Assembly (NCBI RefSeq): GCF_000720115.1
Contig: NZ_JOIR01000028.1
Coordinates: 1-64,000, forward strand
Source: Streptomyces sp. NRRL F-2580
GTDB lineage: Bacteria > Actinomycetota > Actinomycetes > Streptomycetales > Streptomycetaceae
Direction of reading: 5' to 3'
DNA: 64,000 nt
Both the position numbers and the translations under genes were made by a program. The stretch's first letter is position 1; each line of letters begins with the position of its first letter. This document shows, in pieces, positions 43,563-52,043 of this stretch. The notes under the pieces were generated by a model. That model was not told the DNA's origin. It did no database searches and saw only the letters and a list, made by a program, of their open reading frames with translations.

Positions 43563-45058
43563 CACGCGTCACCTCCCCGGGAGGCAGTGGAGTCGCCGTC
43601 TCCCGAGGACGGGGCGTCGCCGGCCGGGACGGCCGGGCGCGGACCGTAGGGGGTGACCGCCTCGGGTGCGTCCACCGGCCGCCCGTCCGGCCGCCCGCTC
43701 GTCTCGGCGTCGGCCAGTCGCCACCGGTCGCGCATCTTCAGCAGGACCGTGAGGAACGCCCCGAAGATGAACACGTACACCACGATCACCAGGCCGAACA
43801 TGATCCAGAGGGTGGTGGAGCGGGTGGAGGTCACGGCCTCCGCGACGCGCATGTTCTGGTAGACGATCCAGGGCTGGCGCCCCACCTCGGTCGTGATCCA
43901 GCCGCATTCGACGGCGATGACGGAGCCGACGCCGGCGCAGGCGGCGCCGCGGAAGAACCACTTGGAGTCGGGCAGCCGGCGGTGGCGCAGCCAGACGAGG
44001 CCGTACCACAGGGCGAGGAGCAGGAGCAGGCTGCCGGCCACGACCATGGTGTCGAAGGCCCAGTGGGCGATCGTGGCCTGGGTGGCGTTCGGGCGGTCGC
44101 TCGCCGGTACGGAGGAGAGCCCCGTCACCACGGTGTCCGGGCTGAACCCGGCCAGGATGGAGTCCAGCTGGGGGAACTTGATGCCGCCGGAGATCGATCC
44201 GTCCGGGTGGAGGCGGCCGTAGAGGTACTCGGGAACGTGGCTGTCGGTCTTCCAGACGATCTCCGTCGCGGCGAACTTCACGGGCTGCTTCTGGAACACC
44301 TGCCGGGTGATCGAGTCGCCCAGGAAGAACTGGACCGGTGTGGCCACCGCGGCGAGGGTGAAGGGGACCGTGAAGCCGAGCCGGTGGTAGCGGTCCCGGC
44401 GGCCCCGCAGCCATCCGACGGCGTAGACGCCCGCCACGACGTAGCCCGCGGTCAGCAGCATCGCCACGACGAAGTGCCAGTACTGCGGCCCGAACATGGG
44501 GGTGAAGACGGCCTTCCAGACGTTCACGTCGACCGGCTTGCCCTGGGAGTCGAGGGAGAACCCCCGGGGCGTGTTCATCCACGCGTTGGCCGCGAGGATG
44601 CCGAAGGCCCCCAGGAGCGCCGTGACCGGCAGCGGCAGCCCGAGCAGGAAGTGGGTGCGCGGCTTCAGCCGGCGCCAGCCGTACAGGTAGATGGCGATGA
44701 GCACGGCTTCCAGGAAGAACGCCCAGGCCTCGACGCCGAAACCGATGCCGAAGACATCGCCCCACTTGCCCATCAGCCCGGGCCAGAGCAGGCCGAACTC
44801 GAACGACAGTACGGTTCCGGTGACGACGCCGATCGCGAACTGCACGGCCATCACGGCCGACCATCGCCGGGCCAGCAGCAGGGCCGTGGCGTCGTTCCTG
44901 CGCAGGCCGATGGAGTGCATGACCAGGGTGATGAGCGGCAGCGCCACGCCCATCGGCACGAGGATGATGTGGGAGGCGAGGGTGAACGCCATGAGCTCCC
45001 TGGCCGGGAGCAGTTGGGCGGGGGCGTCCGCCGCCAGCAGGTGGAGCGTGATGTGCAT
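43562..45058 (-). CDS. cydA: Cytochrome bd ubiquinol oxidase subunit I
   Basis: A 498-residue haem-bearing subunit of the bd oxidase. Early helices contain FTLASHIILVPMGVALPLI with a haem-ligand histidine; LSFEFGLLWPGLMGKWGDVFG and the quinol-site signature TEVGRQPWIVYQNMR are intact. The periplasmic Q-loop is of the short type. The ATG at 45058 has AAGGA five bases upstream; the open frame upstream is the shadow of the SDR gene. An SDR gene ends 38 bp before it, and cydB overlaps its stop. The polar C-terminal tail of about 60 residues is an actinobacterial feature. Confidence 0.95.
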   Translation of the reverse strand: MHITLHLLAADAPAQLLPARELMAFTLASHIILVPMGVALPLITLVMHSIGLRRNDATALLLARRWSAVMAVQFAIGVVTGTVLSFEFGLLWPGLMGKWGDVFGIGFGVEAWAFFLEAVLIAIYLYGWRRLKPRTHFLLGLPLPVTALLGAFGILAANAWMNTPRGFSLDSQGKPVDVNVWKAVFTPMFGPQYWHFVVAMLLTAGYVVAGVYAVGWLRGRRDRYHRLGFTVPFTLAAVATPVQFFLGDSITRQVFQKQPVKFAATEIVWKTDSHVPEYLYGRLHPDGSISGGIKFPQLDSILAGFSPDTVVTGLSSVPASDRPNATQATIAHWAFDTMVVAGSLLLLLALWYGLVWLRHRRLPDSKWFFRGAACAGVGSVIAVECGWITTEVGRQPWIVYQNMRVAEAVTSTRSTTLWIMFGLVIVVYVFIFGAFLTVLLKMRDRWRLADAETSGRPDGRPVDAPEAVTPYGPRPAVPAGDAPSSGDGDSTASRGGDA

Positions 45059-45096
45059 GCGGTCCTTCGGCGCTCGGGACGGCGGTCGGGGGAGCG

Positions 45097-45936
45097 TCAG
45101 CCGCCGGTGGCGAAGCCGGGGAAGAGGGTCATCCCGCCGTCGACGTAGAGCGTGGTGCCCACGACGTAGTCCATGAGGTCGGAGGCGAGGGCCACGGCCG
45201 CGTACGCGATGTCCTCGGGATCGCCGATGCGGTCGTACGGGATCAGCCGGAGCAGGTCCTCCCGGGCCTCCGCCGTCTCCCACGCGTCCTTGTTGATCGG
45301 TGTCTTGATGGCTCCGGGCGCGATCGCGTTCACGCGGATCTTCTTGGGCGCGAGTTCCTGGGCCAGGGTCGTCATCAGCATGTGCACGCCGCCCTTGGAG
45401 GACGCGTAGTTGGCGTGTCCCGCCCAGGGGATGATCTGGTGGACGGAGCTCATGCAGATGATCTTTCCGGCCGCGCGGGACACCTCCGGGACGACCCCGC
45501 GCCGCAGGAACTCCTTCGTCGCTTCACGGGCGCAGAGGAACTGGCCCGTGAGGTTGACGTCGAGCACCTTCTGCCACTGGGCGAGCGTCATCTCCTCGAA
45601 CGGGGCGTCGCGCTGCAGCCCGGCGTTGGCGACCAGGATGTCGATCGTGCCGAACTCCCGGACCATCCGGTCCGTCATGGCCACGACCTGGTCCTCCTGG
45701 GACACGTCCGCCTCGTACGCGGCGGCGCGCACGCCGAACGAGGTGATCTCCTCGACCACCTTCTCGGCCTCCTCCTTGCCGGCCACGTAGTTCACGACGA
45801 CGTCGGCGCCGGCCCGGCCCAGGCCGATGGCCGTGGCCTTGCCGATCCCGCTGTTGGCGCCGGTGACCAGCGCCTTCTGGCCCTTGAGCAGGTGGGCGGG
45901 GATCACGCCCCGCGGTACGCCCTCGGTGGGACTCAC
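45097..45936 (-). CDS. Short-chain dehydrogenase, glucose 1-dehydrogenase-like
   Basis: A 279-residue classical SDR with all motifs: cofactor loop VTGANSGIGKATAIGLGRAGA, NAG in ILVANAGLQRD, Ser in ICMSSVHQIIPWAGHANY, and YASSK as the YxxxK site; the C-terminus GTTLYVDGGMTLFPGF is typical of the glucose/ribitol dehydrogenase group. The HANY/HQI region is seen in glucose 1-dehydrogenase-like members. GTG 45936 has GGAGG nine bases upstream. It lies 38 bp before cydA and 159 bp after the GMC oxidoreductase gene. The substrate is inferred from family and context only. Confidence 0.9.
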   Translation of the reverse strand: MSPTEGVPRGVIPAHLLKGQKALVTGANSGIGKATAIGLGRAGADVVVNYVAGKEEAEKVVEEITSFGVRAAAYEADVSQEDQVVAMTDRMVREFGTIDILVANAGLQRDAPFEEMTLAQWQKVLDVNLTGQFLCAREATKEFLRRGVVPEVSRAAGKIICMSSVHQIIPWAGHANYASSKGGVHMLMTTLAQELAPKKIRVNAIAPGAIKTPINKDAWETAEAREDLLRLIPYDRIGDPEDIAYAAVALASDLMDYVVGTTLYVDGGMTLFPGFATGG

Positions 45937-46095
45937 GATCGACTGCCTCCTCGCATGCCCGGTCCGGTCCGCCGGACCGCGGTCCGGCGGGGTCCGAACG
46001 CCACGGAAGCACCCTCGTCGCGGATCGGCGGCCCGGGCGGCGTGCCCTTGGGCCACGCGGCCGAGCATCACCCCCCGGTCGGAGGAACCGCGGGG

Positions 46096-47685
46096 TCAGC
46101 CCAGCCGCTCCACGAGGTGGTCGCCCACCCGCAGGGCGTTCGCGATCGCCGTGAGGGACGGATTGACCGCGCCGATGCTCGGGAAGAAGCTCGTGTCGAC
46201 CACGTACAGGTTGTCGAGATCGTGCGCCTTGCAGTTCACGTCCAGGGCTGAGGTGGCCGGGTCGTCGCCGAACCGTACGGTGCCGGCCTGGTGCGCCGTG
46301 GCGCCGATCGGCATGCCCTTGTGGAGGTAGATGCTGCGCGTCAGGAGCTGGTGCTCGTGCATCCCCAGATGGCTGAGCATGCCCTGGAGCTTGTGCCGCA
46401 GGCGCTTGAGCCCCTCGATGTTGTTCTTCTCGTCGAGCACGAGCCGGATGGTGCCGTCTCCTTCGAGGGTGACCCGGCTGTCGGGGAGGGGAAGGTCCTC
46501 GCCGCACAGCCAGAAGTCGACCGCGTGGTGGGCCATGACCTCGAAGGGCATGTCGGGGGCCACGGCACCCGCCCAGCGGGGCGCCTCGCCGTGGATCTGG
46601 TCGGCGTCCGACTTGCCGAGCATCTGGATGCCGCCCAGCGGGTAGTCCCAGTCGTCGGCGCCGAGGTACCAGTCGTGCAGGGCCAGGGTCTTCTGGAACT
46701 TGGTGTCGTTGGGCTCCTTCGAAAGGGCCATCAGCGCGAGGTTGTTGTGGCGCATGTAGTGCCGGCCGACCACGTCGGAGCTGTTCGCCAGCCCGCGCGG
46801 GTGACGGTCGTTGGCCGAGGCCAGCAGGAGCGCCGCGGAGTTGACCGCCCCGCAGGCGACGACCACGATGTCCGCGGCGTACGAGGCCTCCGCCCCGTCC
46901 TCGTTCCGGGTCACGACCCTGCTGACGGTGCGTCCGGTCGGATCGGTCTCCAGCCGGACCACCCGCGCGTTGGTGACCATCTCGACGTTCGGGTGCCGCA
47001 GGGCCGGTTCCACGCAGATCACCTGGGCGTCCGACTTGCCGCGCACCAGGCAGGGGAAGCCGTCCACGCGGTCGCAGCGGATACAGACGCTGCTGCTGGT
47101 GGCCCGCCCGTGCTCGTCCTGGGTCAGGTCGACGCCGATGGGCAGGTGGAAGGGGTGCAGACCGCGCTTCTCCAGGTCGTCGCTCAACTGCTGGATGCGC
47201 GGCTCGTGTTCGACCGGCGGATGGGCGTACTGGGCGCTGTACGACCCTTCCCACGGGTCCTCACCGTGGCGTCCGTGGACCAGGTAGAGGTGCTCGGCCT
47301 CCGAGTAGTAGGGCTCCAGGTCCTCGTACCGGATCGGCCAGGCCGGCGACACCCCGTCGTGGTGGCGGAGTTCCGCGAAGTCCTCGGGCCGCAGCCGGAA
47401 CAGGGCCGCGCCGTAGAACTTGGTGTTCCCCCCGACGTAGTAGTTGACCTCGGGCGGGAACTGGTCGCCGTGCTTGTCCAGCCAGAACTCCGGAGCCCGG
47501 TACTTGCCCTTCACGAACACGGCGGTGGAGTCCCAGTTGTCCCGCTCGCGGGGGAGGTAGTCACCGCGTTCGAGGATGAGCACCCGCTTCCCGGAGGGGG
47601 CGAGCCGGTGGGCGAGCGTGCCGCCGCCGGCGCCCGAACCGATGATGACGACGTCGTAGTGCGGGAAGTCGCCCACGGCGACCAC
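46096..47685 (-). CDS. GMC family FAD oxidoreductase
   Basis: A 529-residue flavoprotein of the glucose-methanol-choline family. The FAD site is VVIIGSGAGGGTLAHRLAPSG followed by ILERGD; later motifs are YVGGNTKFYGAALFRLR, VVACGAVNSAALLLAS, and the C-terminal DLDNLYVVDTSFFPSIGAVNPSLTAIANALR, where a catalytic His is usually found near the AHQAGT segment. A four-cysteine segment (CIRCDRVDGFPC) may be a redox or metal site. No secretion signal is seen. It probably oxidises an alcohol or aldose and could pass electrons to the quinone pool rather than oxygen. The GTG at 47685 is assumed. The 159-bp gap to the SDR has no gene. Confidence 0.88.
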   Translation of the reverse strand: MVAVGDFPHYDVVIIGSGAGGGTLAHRLAPSGKRVLILERGDYLPRERDNWDSTAVFVKGKYRAPEFWLDKHGDQFPPEVNYYVGGNTKFYGAALFRLRPEDFAELRHHDGVSPAWPIRYEDLEPYYSEAEHLYLVHGRHGEDPWEGSYSAQYAHPPVEHEPRIQQLSDDLEKRGLHPFHLPIGVDLTQDEHGRATSSSVCIRCDRVDGFPCLVRGKSDAQVICVEPALRHPNVEMVTNARVVRLETDPTGRTVSRVVTRNEDGAEASYAADIVVVACGAVNSAALLLASANDRHPRGLANSSDVVGRHYMRHNNLALMALSKEPNDTKFQKTLALHDWYLGADDWDYPLGGIQMLGKSDADQIHGEAPRWAGAVAPDMPFEVMAHHAVDFWLCGEDLPLPDSRVTLEGDGTIRLVLDEKNNIEGLKRLRHKLQGMLSHLGMHEHQLLTRSIYLHKGMPIGATAHQAGTVRFGDDPATSALDVNCKAHDLDNLYVVDTSFFPSIGAVNPSLTAIANALRVGDHLVERLG

Positions 47686-47822
47686 CGTCCTTGCGCTCGC
47701 GGGCCCGCCCTGTCACCGGCCCTCTCTCTGCGCGCTGCCGGGACGCGGCAGCCACCCCACCTCTTCGAACGTATCCCTCGTTCCCGGGGACGGCGACCGG
47801 ACGGGGCGCGCGCAGCCGGCCG

Positions 47823-48785
47823 TCACAGCACGGCGATCGGGTTCACGGGCGAGCCGGTGGCCGCGGGAAGTCTGAGCGGCGCCACCACGCACAGGAACGA
47901 CCACCGGCCCGCGCGGGCGCACGCCGCGGTCAGCTCCTCGAACTGGAGGTAGTCCATCAGGTGCAGTCCCATGGCGTGCACCGCCAGCACGTGCACGGGG
48001 AAGTCGACCCCGGCCACCGCGCTGGGGGCGGTGTCGTTGTTGCCGTCCGAGCCCAGCGCGGCGACCTGCCGCTCGGCCAGGAAACGTACGGCCGTGGGAT
48101 GAAGGCCGGCCCGGGCCCGCGCGGCGTTCCACGCCCCGCGCTCCTGGCGCCTCGGTCGATGCCCCACCCGTACGAACAGCAGGTCGCCCGGCCGGACCCG
48201 GACCCCTTGGGCCTCCTCCGCCCCGGTCAGGTCGGCGGCGCTCACGTGGTCGCCGGGCTCCAGCCACGGCACGCCCCGCAGCCGCGGAACGTCCAGGAGC
48301 ACGCCACGGCCGACGATGCCGTCCCGGACGGCCTCGACGGAGAGCGTGCCGGCGCCGTGGGACGTCACACTGCTCGCCGGCACGCCGTTGTAGAGCTCCC
48401 CGTCGAACACGACGTGGCACAGCGCGTCGAGATGGCTGTCCGCGTCCCCGTGCACGTTCATCGCGAACCGGTCGCGGGCGAAGTGCAGCGCGTCGCCGCC
48501 GCTCGCACCGGTCTCACCGTCGGCGGGCGCGATCATCCGGTGGCGCGCCGGTTCGGGATTGTCCGGGCCGGGCAGGGTCTCGATGGGCGCGGCGAGCGAC
48601 ACCGTACGTCCGGAGCGGACCTCGGCGGCGGCGGCCACGACGCGCTCGGGCGTCAGGTGGCCGAGCGCACCGCGCCGGTCGTCGGGGGCGCGGGGGCTGC
48701 GCTCGCGCAGCTCCCCGTACAACGCGCGGAAGGCGCCGGCGGTCATGCGTTGCGGCGTCGACGACGGCCCGCTGCCCGGGGTCAC
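47823..48785 (-). CDS. Cyclase-family (kynurenine formamidase-like) metal hydrolase
   Basis: A 320-residue member of the cyclase family of metal-dependent amidohydrolase/lactonase-like enzymes. The metal motif is HGDADSHLDALCHV, corresponding to the HxGTHxDxPxH pattern of the family, and LAVHAMGLHLMDYLQFEEL completes the C-terminal active-site region. The GTG at 48785 overlaps the TGA of the upstream fused kinase-epimerase gene (GTGA); the internal ATG at 48746 has no ribosome site. Family members open or close amide and lactone rings. In this context an aldonolactone is a possible substrate, which is inference. It follows the gluconokinase fusion in the same operon. Confidence 0.85.
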   Translation of the reverse strand: MTPGSGPSSTPQRMTAGAFRALYGELRERSPRAPDDRRGALGHLTPERVVAAAAEVRSGRTVSLAAPIETLPGPDNPEPARHRMIAPADGETGASGGDALHFARDRFAMNVHGDADSHLDALCHVVFDGELYNGVPASSVTSHGAGTLSVEAVRDGIVGRGVLLDVPRLRGVPWLEPGDHVSAADLTGAEEAQGVRVRPGDLLFVRVGHRPRRQERGAWNAARARAGLHPTAVRFLAERQVAALGSDGNNDTAPSAVAGVDFPVHVLAVHAMGLHLMDYLQFEELTAACARAGRWSFLCVVAPLRLPAATGSPVNPIAVL

Positions 48786-50251
48786 CGGGATCCCCACGGG
48801 GCCAGGACCCAGCGCAGGACATGGCTGTCGCCCGGTCGCAGGACGGTGAGCGCCGTGCCGCTGCGGAAGGCGTCGGCCGGGCAGGACATGGGCTCGATGG
48901 CGACACCGCGCCGGCGCCGCCCGGGCTCGGACAGCGTGTCCCCGGTGTACACCTGCACGTACCGGATGCCCTCGATGAGCCGTACGTCGATGCCGTGATG
49001 CCCCGAGGGGTGCGCGAGCCGCACCGTGCAGTGGCCGGCGGGATCCCTGTCGAGCCCGGTGTACGCGGTGTCCAGGTGCTGCTCGCCGATGGGCCTGGCG
49101 GTGCGGAAGTCGTACGCCGTGCCCTCGACCGGCTCCTCCCCTGTCGGCAGGCCGTGCACGTCGCTGCCGAGCCGGTAGCGGGCCGGCACGGTCAGCAGGG
49201 CGGTGTCCACCAGGTCGGTGCCCACGGTCAGATAGGGGTGCTGGCCCACGCCGTAGGGCGCGGCGGTGTCCCCCGGGTTGGTGGAGGTGACGGTGGTGTC
49301 GAGCCCCTCCGGACCCAGCCGGTATTCGGCACGGACCTCCAGCCGGTACAGGTATCCCGGCTGCGGGAAGAGGGTGGTGCCCACCGTGACGGCGTTCTCG
49401 CTGCGGTCGAGCAGCCGCCACGGGACCCATCGGAGGAGTCCGTGGATCGCGTTGCCGTTCTCCGGCTCGGTCAGCGGGAGTTGCAGGTCCTGGCCGCCGA
49501 ACCGGTAGCGTCCGCCGGCGATCCGGTTCGGCCAGGGAACGAGGAGCTGTCCGCGGCCGCCGGTGATCCCCTCGTCGGCGGCGAATCCGTCGAGGAGCGG
49601 CCGCCCGCCCACGTCATAGTGGCGCAGGGCGCCGCCCAGCTCGACGACCACCGCCGTATGCGGGCCGTGGCGTAGCCGCCACTGTTCTCCTGATGCCGTG
49701 GGGGGCATGTGCGGTACCTCGGTCGCTGCGGCGCGGAGTTGAGCGACGACGGCTTCGACGACGGCTTCCGGGGGCTGGTCGATGTCCACCACGCAGGCGT
49801 CCTCGTCGGGCTCCGGCTCCTGGAGGTCGGCGAACTGGCTGTCCATCAGCCGTGCGGGGAAGAAGTGGCCGTGCCGGGACTGGAGCCGGGCCCGGATGAG
49901 CTGCCGTGAGCCGTGCAGATGGACCAGTCGTACGTCGGGCCGTCCCCCGGCCAGCTGGTCGCGGTAGGCGCGCTTGAGGGCGGAGCAGGCCACGACGGCG
50001 GGTTCGCGCGCCGCGATCCGGCGGTCGATCCATGCCGCGACCGCGGCCAGCCACGGGCGTCTGTCCTCGTCGGACAGGGCCTCGCCGGCCGCCATCCTGG
50101 CCCGGTTCGCCGCCGTGTGAAGGTCGTCCGCGTCCTGGAAGGCCCAGCCGAGCCGGTCGGCCAGCAGCACCCCCACGGTGGTCTTCCCGGAACCCGCCAC
50201 GCCCGTCACGAGCACCACGGATGCGGGCACCGTCACGTGGTGCCGTGCCAT
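48782..50251 (-). CDS. Gluconokinase-aldose 1-epimerase fusion (GntK-GalM)
   Basis: A 489-residue protein joining two enzymes. Residues 1 to about 165 are a complete gluconokinase: P-loop VTGVAGSGKTTVG, ACSALKRAYRDQL, and SRHGHFFPARLMDSQFADLQ, the family signature. After a 15-20-residue linker, about 180-489 form an aldose 1-epimerase: LLVPWPNRIAGGRYRFGG, NAIHGLLRW with the catalytic His, GVGQHPYL, and VAIEPMSCPADAFR with the catalytic Glu. Both halves look functional. The ATG at 50251 has AAGGAGG five bases upstream. It would interconvert sugar anomers and phosphorylate gluconate. The gene follows a ClC gene by 10 bp and overlaps a cyclase gene. I know of no standard family with this fusion. 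Confidence 0.93.
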   Translation of the reverse strand: MARHHVTVPASVVLVTGVAGSGKTTVGVLLADRLGWAFQDADDLHTAANRARMAAGEALSDEDRRPWLAAVAAWIDRRIAAREPAVVACSALKRAYRDQLAGGRPDVRLVHLHGSRQLIRARLQSRHGHFFPARLMDSQFADLQEPEPDEDACVVDIDQPPEAVVEAVVAQLRAAATEVPHMPPTASGEQWRLRHGPHTAVVVELGGALRHYDVGGRPLLDGFAADEGITGGRGQLLVPWPNRIAGGRYRFGGQDLQLPLTEPENGNAIHGLLRWVPWRLLDRSENAVTVGTTLFPQPGYLYRLEVRAEYRLGPEGLDTTVTSTNPGDTAAPYGVGQHPYLTVGTDLVDTALLTVPARYRLGSDVHGLPTGEEPVEGTAYDFRTARPIGEQHLDTAYTGLDRDPAGHCTVRLAHPSGHHGIDVRLIEGIRYVQVYTGDTLSEPGRRRRGVAIEPMSCPADAFRSGTALTVLRPGDSHVLRWVLAPWGSR

Positions 50252-50261
50252 ACGGCCTCCT

Positions 50262-51662
50262 TCATGAGGAGCCGGACGACGCACCGGCGGCGGGGGGACG
50301 CGCGGTCGGCGGCTTGGCCGCCTTGCCCACCGGTGGAACGGCGGGTCCGGGCGGCAGCAACTGGATCGTCACGAAGGCCACGACGGACGCGAGGATCACC
50401 ACAGGGGTCATGGCCACGCTGCCGAGCACCAGGACGACGAGCACGATGCTGCTGACCGGCAGCCGCAGGGCGCTGGTCGTCGCGGCCGCCATGCCGATGG
50501 CCATTCCCGGTACGACCCCGAGGCCCGGCAGGGGCGCGAGCAGCACACCCACCGCGCAGCCCAGGAACAGCGACGGGAACACGGGGCCGCCGCGCAGGCT
50601 GCCCAGGCACAGGGCGTAGGCGACGCCCGTGCAGAGCACCACGGCGATCAGGGCCCCGACCCCCCAGGCCGACGGATCGGCCGCCATCCCGCTCAGCGTC
50701 TCCTGGCCGGAAGACGCCACGTTCGCGGGCGAGCGGCCGGTGGTGAGCGCGTACACGGCGGCGCAGACGCCGGCCGCCAGGGCGCACAGGGTCGTGTGGG
50801 CGAGGGGACGCTTCGCGACGAACCGCGCGGTCGACCGGCCCCCTCGCATGATCAGGTGCATGCAAAAGCCGATGGCCACGGCCATCGGGATGGACCAGAG
50901 CACGTCCCCGGGGTCGAGCCGCGGAAGGGGCACGCCCACCTTCACGGAGAGGCTGGGCGCGTCGAGACCGGTCCAGCGTCCGAAGCCGGTGAACACGAGG
51001 GAGCCCACCCCGCTCGACAGCAGCGCGGGGAGCATGACCGCGAACAGCTGGGGCCCGCCGACCCCGGCCACCTCGATCAGCAGGACCCCCGCGATCAGCG
51101 GGCTTCCGAAGATCACCGCGACGGCCGCCGCCGCGCCCGCCGCACCGAGGAGCACCGTGCTCTGGGCGCTCGCCGGCACCTGCGCCAGATCCCTGAAGAG
51201 CAGCGCCAGGCCGCCGCCGAGGGCGATCAACGGGGCCTCCGGTCCGAGCGTGGCGCCGAGAGGGAGGCTGAGCAGCGCGGCGAGGATCACGCCGGGCAGG
51301 GCTCCGGGCGAGACTCCGCCCGTGTGGAGTCCCGAGGCGGGGATGTGGCCGCCCCCGCCGGGCATGCGGGTGACCACGAGCCCGACGGTCACGCCGGCGA
51401 CGAGCAGCAGCGGCAACGGCCACCACCACGGCGGGGCGTCCCACCCCAGGGACTCCGGCAGACCGCTCCACATCAGGTGTTCCAGCTCGTGGAGACCGAC
51501 CAGGAACCAGAAGGCCACCAGCGACACCGGAACGCCGATGAGGGCGCAGAACACGAGCGCCTTGAGATAGCCGGCGCTGCGCAGGAGTTCGCGCAGCCGG
51601 TCCGCCTCTTCGGGCTGTGTGGTCCCGCCGGGCCCCGCGGGGTGCGGATCGGGCGCCGTCAT
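50262..51662 (-). CDS. ClC-type chloride channel or antiporter (copy 1)
   Basis: A 466-residue membrane protein of the ClC family with about 12-14 helices. The anion-filter region shows MPGGGGHIPASGL and GATLGPEAPLIALGGGLALLF, where the Glu in GPEAP is the gating glutamate position; AYALCLGSLRGGPVFPSLFLG and PVSSIVLVVLVLG are also typical. ATG 51662 was chosen by comparison with the divergent paralogue, which begins the same way (MTAPDPHP versus MTEPSPQP); the open frame extends to 51731. It is followed by the gluconokinase fusion after 10 bp, so it may be co-transcribed. Chloride or fluoride transport cannot be told apart here. Confidence 0.88.
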   Translation of the reverse strand: MTAPDPHPAGPGGTTQPEEADRLRELLRSAGYLKALVFCALIGVPVSLVAFWFLVGLHELEHLMWSGLPESLGWDAPPWWWPLPLLLVAGVTVGLVVTRMPGGGGHIPASGLHTGGVSPGALPGVILAALLSLPLGATLGPEAPLIALGGGLALLFRDLAQVPASAQSTVLLGAAGAAAAVAVIFGSPLIAGVLLIEVAGVGGPQLFAVMLPALLSSGVGSLVFTGFGRWTGLDAPSLSVKVGVPLPRLDPGDVLWSIPMAVAIGFCMHLIMRGGRSTARFVAKRPLAHTTLCALAAGVCAAVYALTTGRSPANVASSGQETLSGMAADPSAWGVGALIAVVLCTGVAYALCLGSLRGGPVFPSLFLGCAVGVLLAPLPGLGVVPGMAIGMAAATTSALRLPVSSIVLVVLVLGSVAMTPVVILASVVAFVTIQLLPPGPAVPPVGKAAKPPTARPPAAGASSGSS

Positions 51663-52043
51663 CCGCCGGGTCCCGTCTCGGCGCCGCACGTCCGTCTCGG
51701 GCCACGAAGGGTTCCGGGCATGTTCGCTCATCTCCCAGGGAGTGCGGGTGGACCGGAGCGGACCGGGTCACCGCGTCCGGCGGGGGCGCGGCGGGGCCTG
51801 GACGGGCCAGAGCCATTGCAGCATCCGGCCGGGAGCTTCGCATGTCCGGACGGAGCCCGCCCCGGGGTCGCCGCTCTCCGGCGGCGAAGAGCGGCGGGCG
51901 GGCGGATCATCGAGACGAGAGGTTCGGCCGCCCGGGTGGCGGCGTCCGGCCGGCGGCGCAGGGGGCGCCGTCGGCACCACACCACTGGTGGCTGTCCCGT
52001 GGGGCAGTGCGGCCGGCGGTCAGGTGTCAGGAAGAGGAATTCC
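51663..52043. other. Divergent region between two ClC genes, no gene seen
   Basis: A 381-bp GC-rich region separating the two ClC paralogues. Several short open frames exist in it but none has a good ribosome site or protein-like sequence. I see no clear promoter boxes or strong inverted repeat. It must hold at least two promoters. Confidence 0.4.

Noticed and set aside
41155..43572. An 805-codon minus-strand frame
   Set aside because: It is a frame-shifted shadow of cydB and the antiporter, made mainly of Arg, Pro, Gly and Ala.
44690..45058. N-terminal extension of cydA to 45283
   Set aside because: The extension is Arg/Gly/Pro-rich and overlaps the SDR gene; ATG 45058 has a good ribosome site and starts exactly at the expected first helix region.
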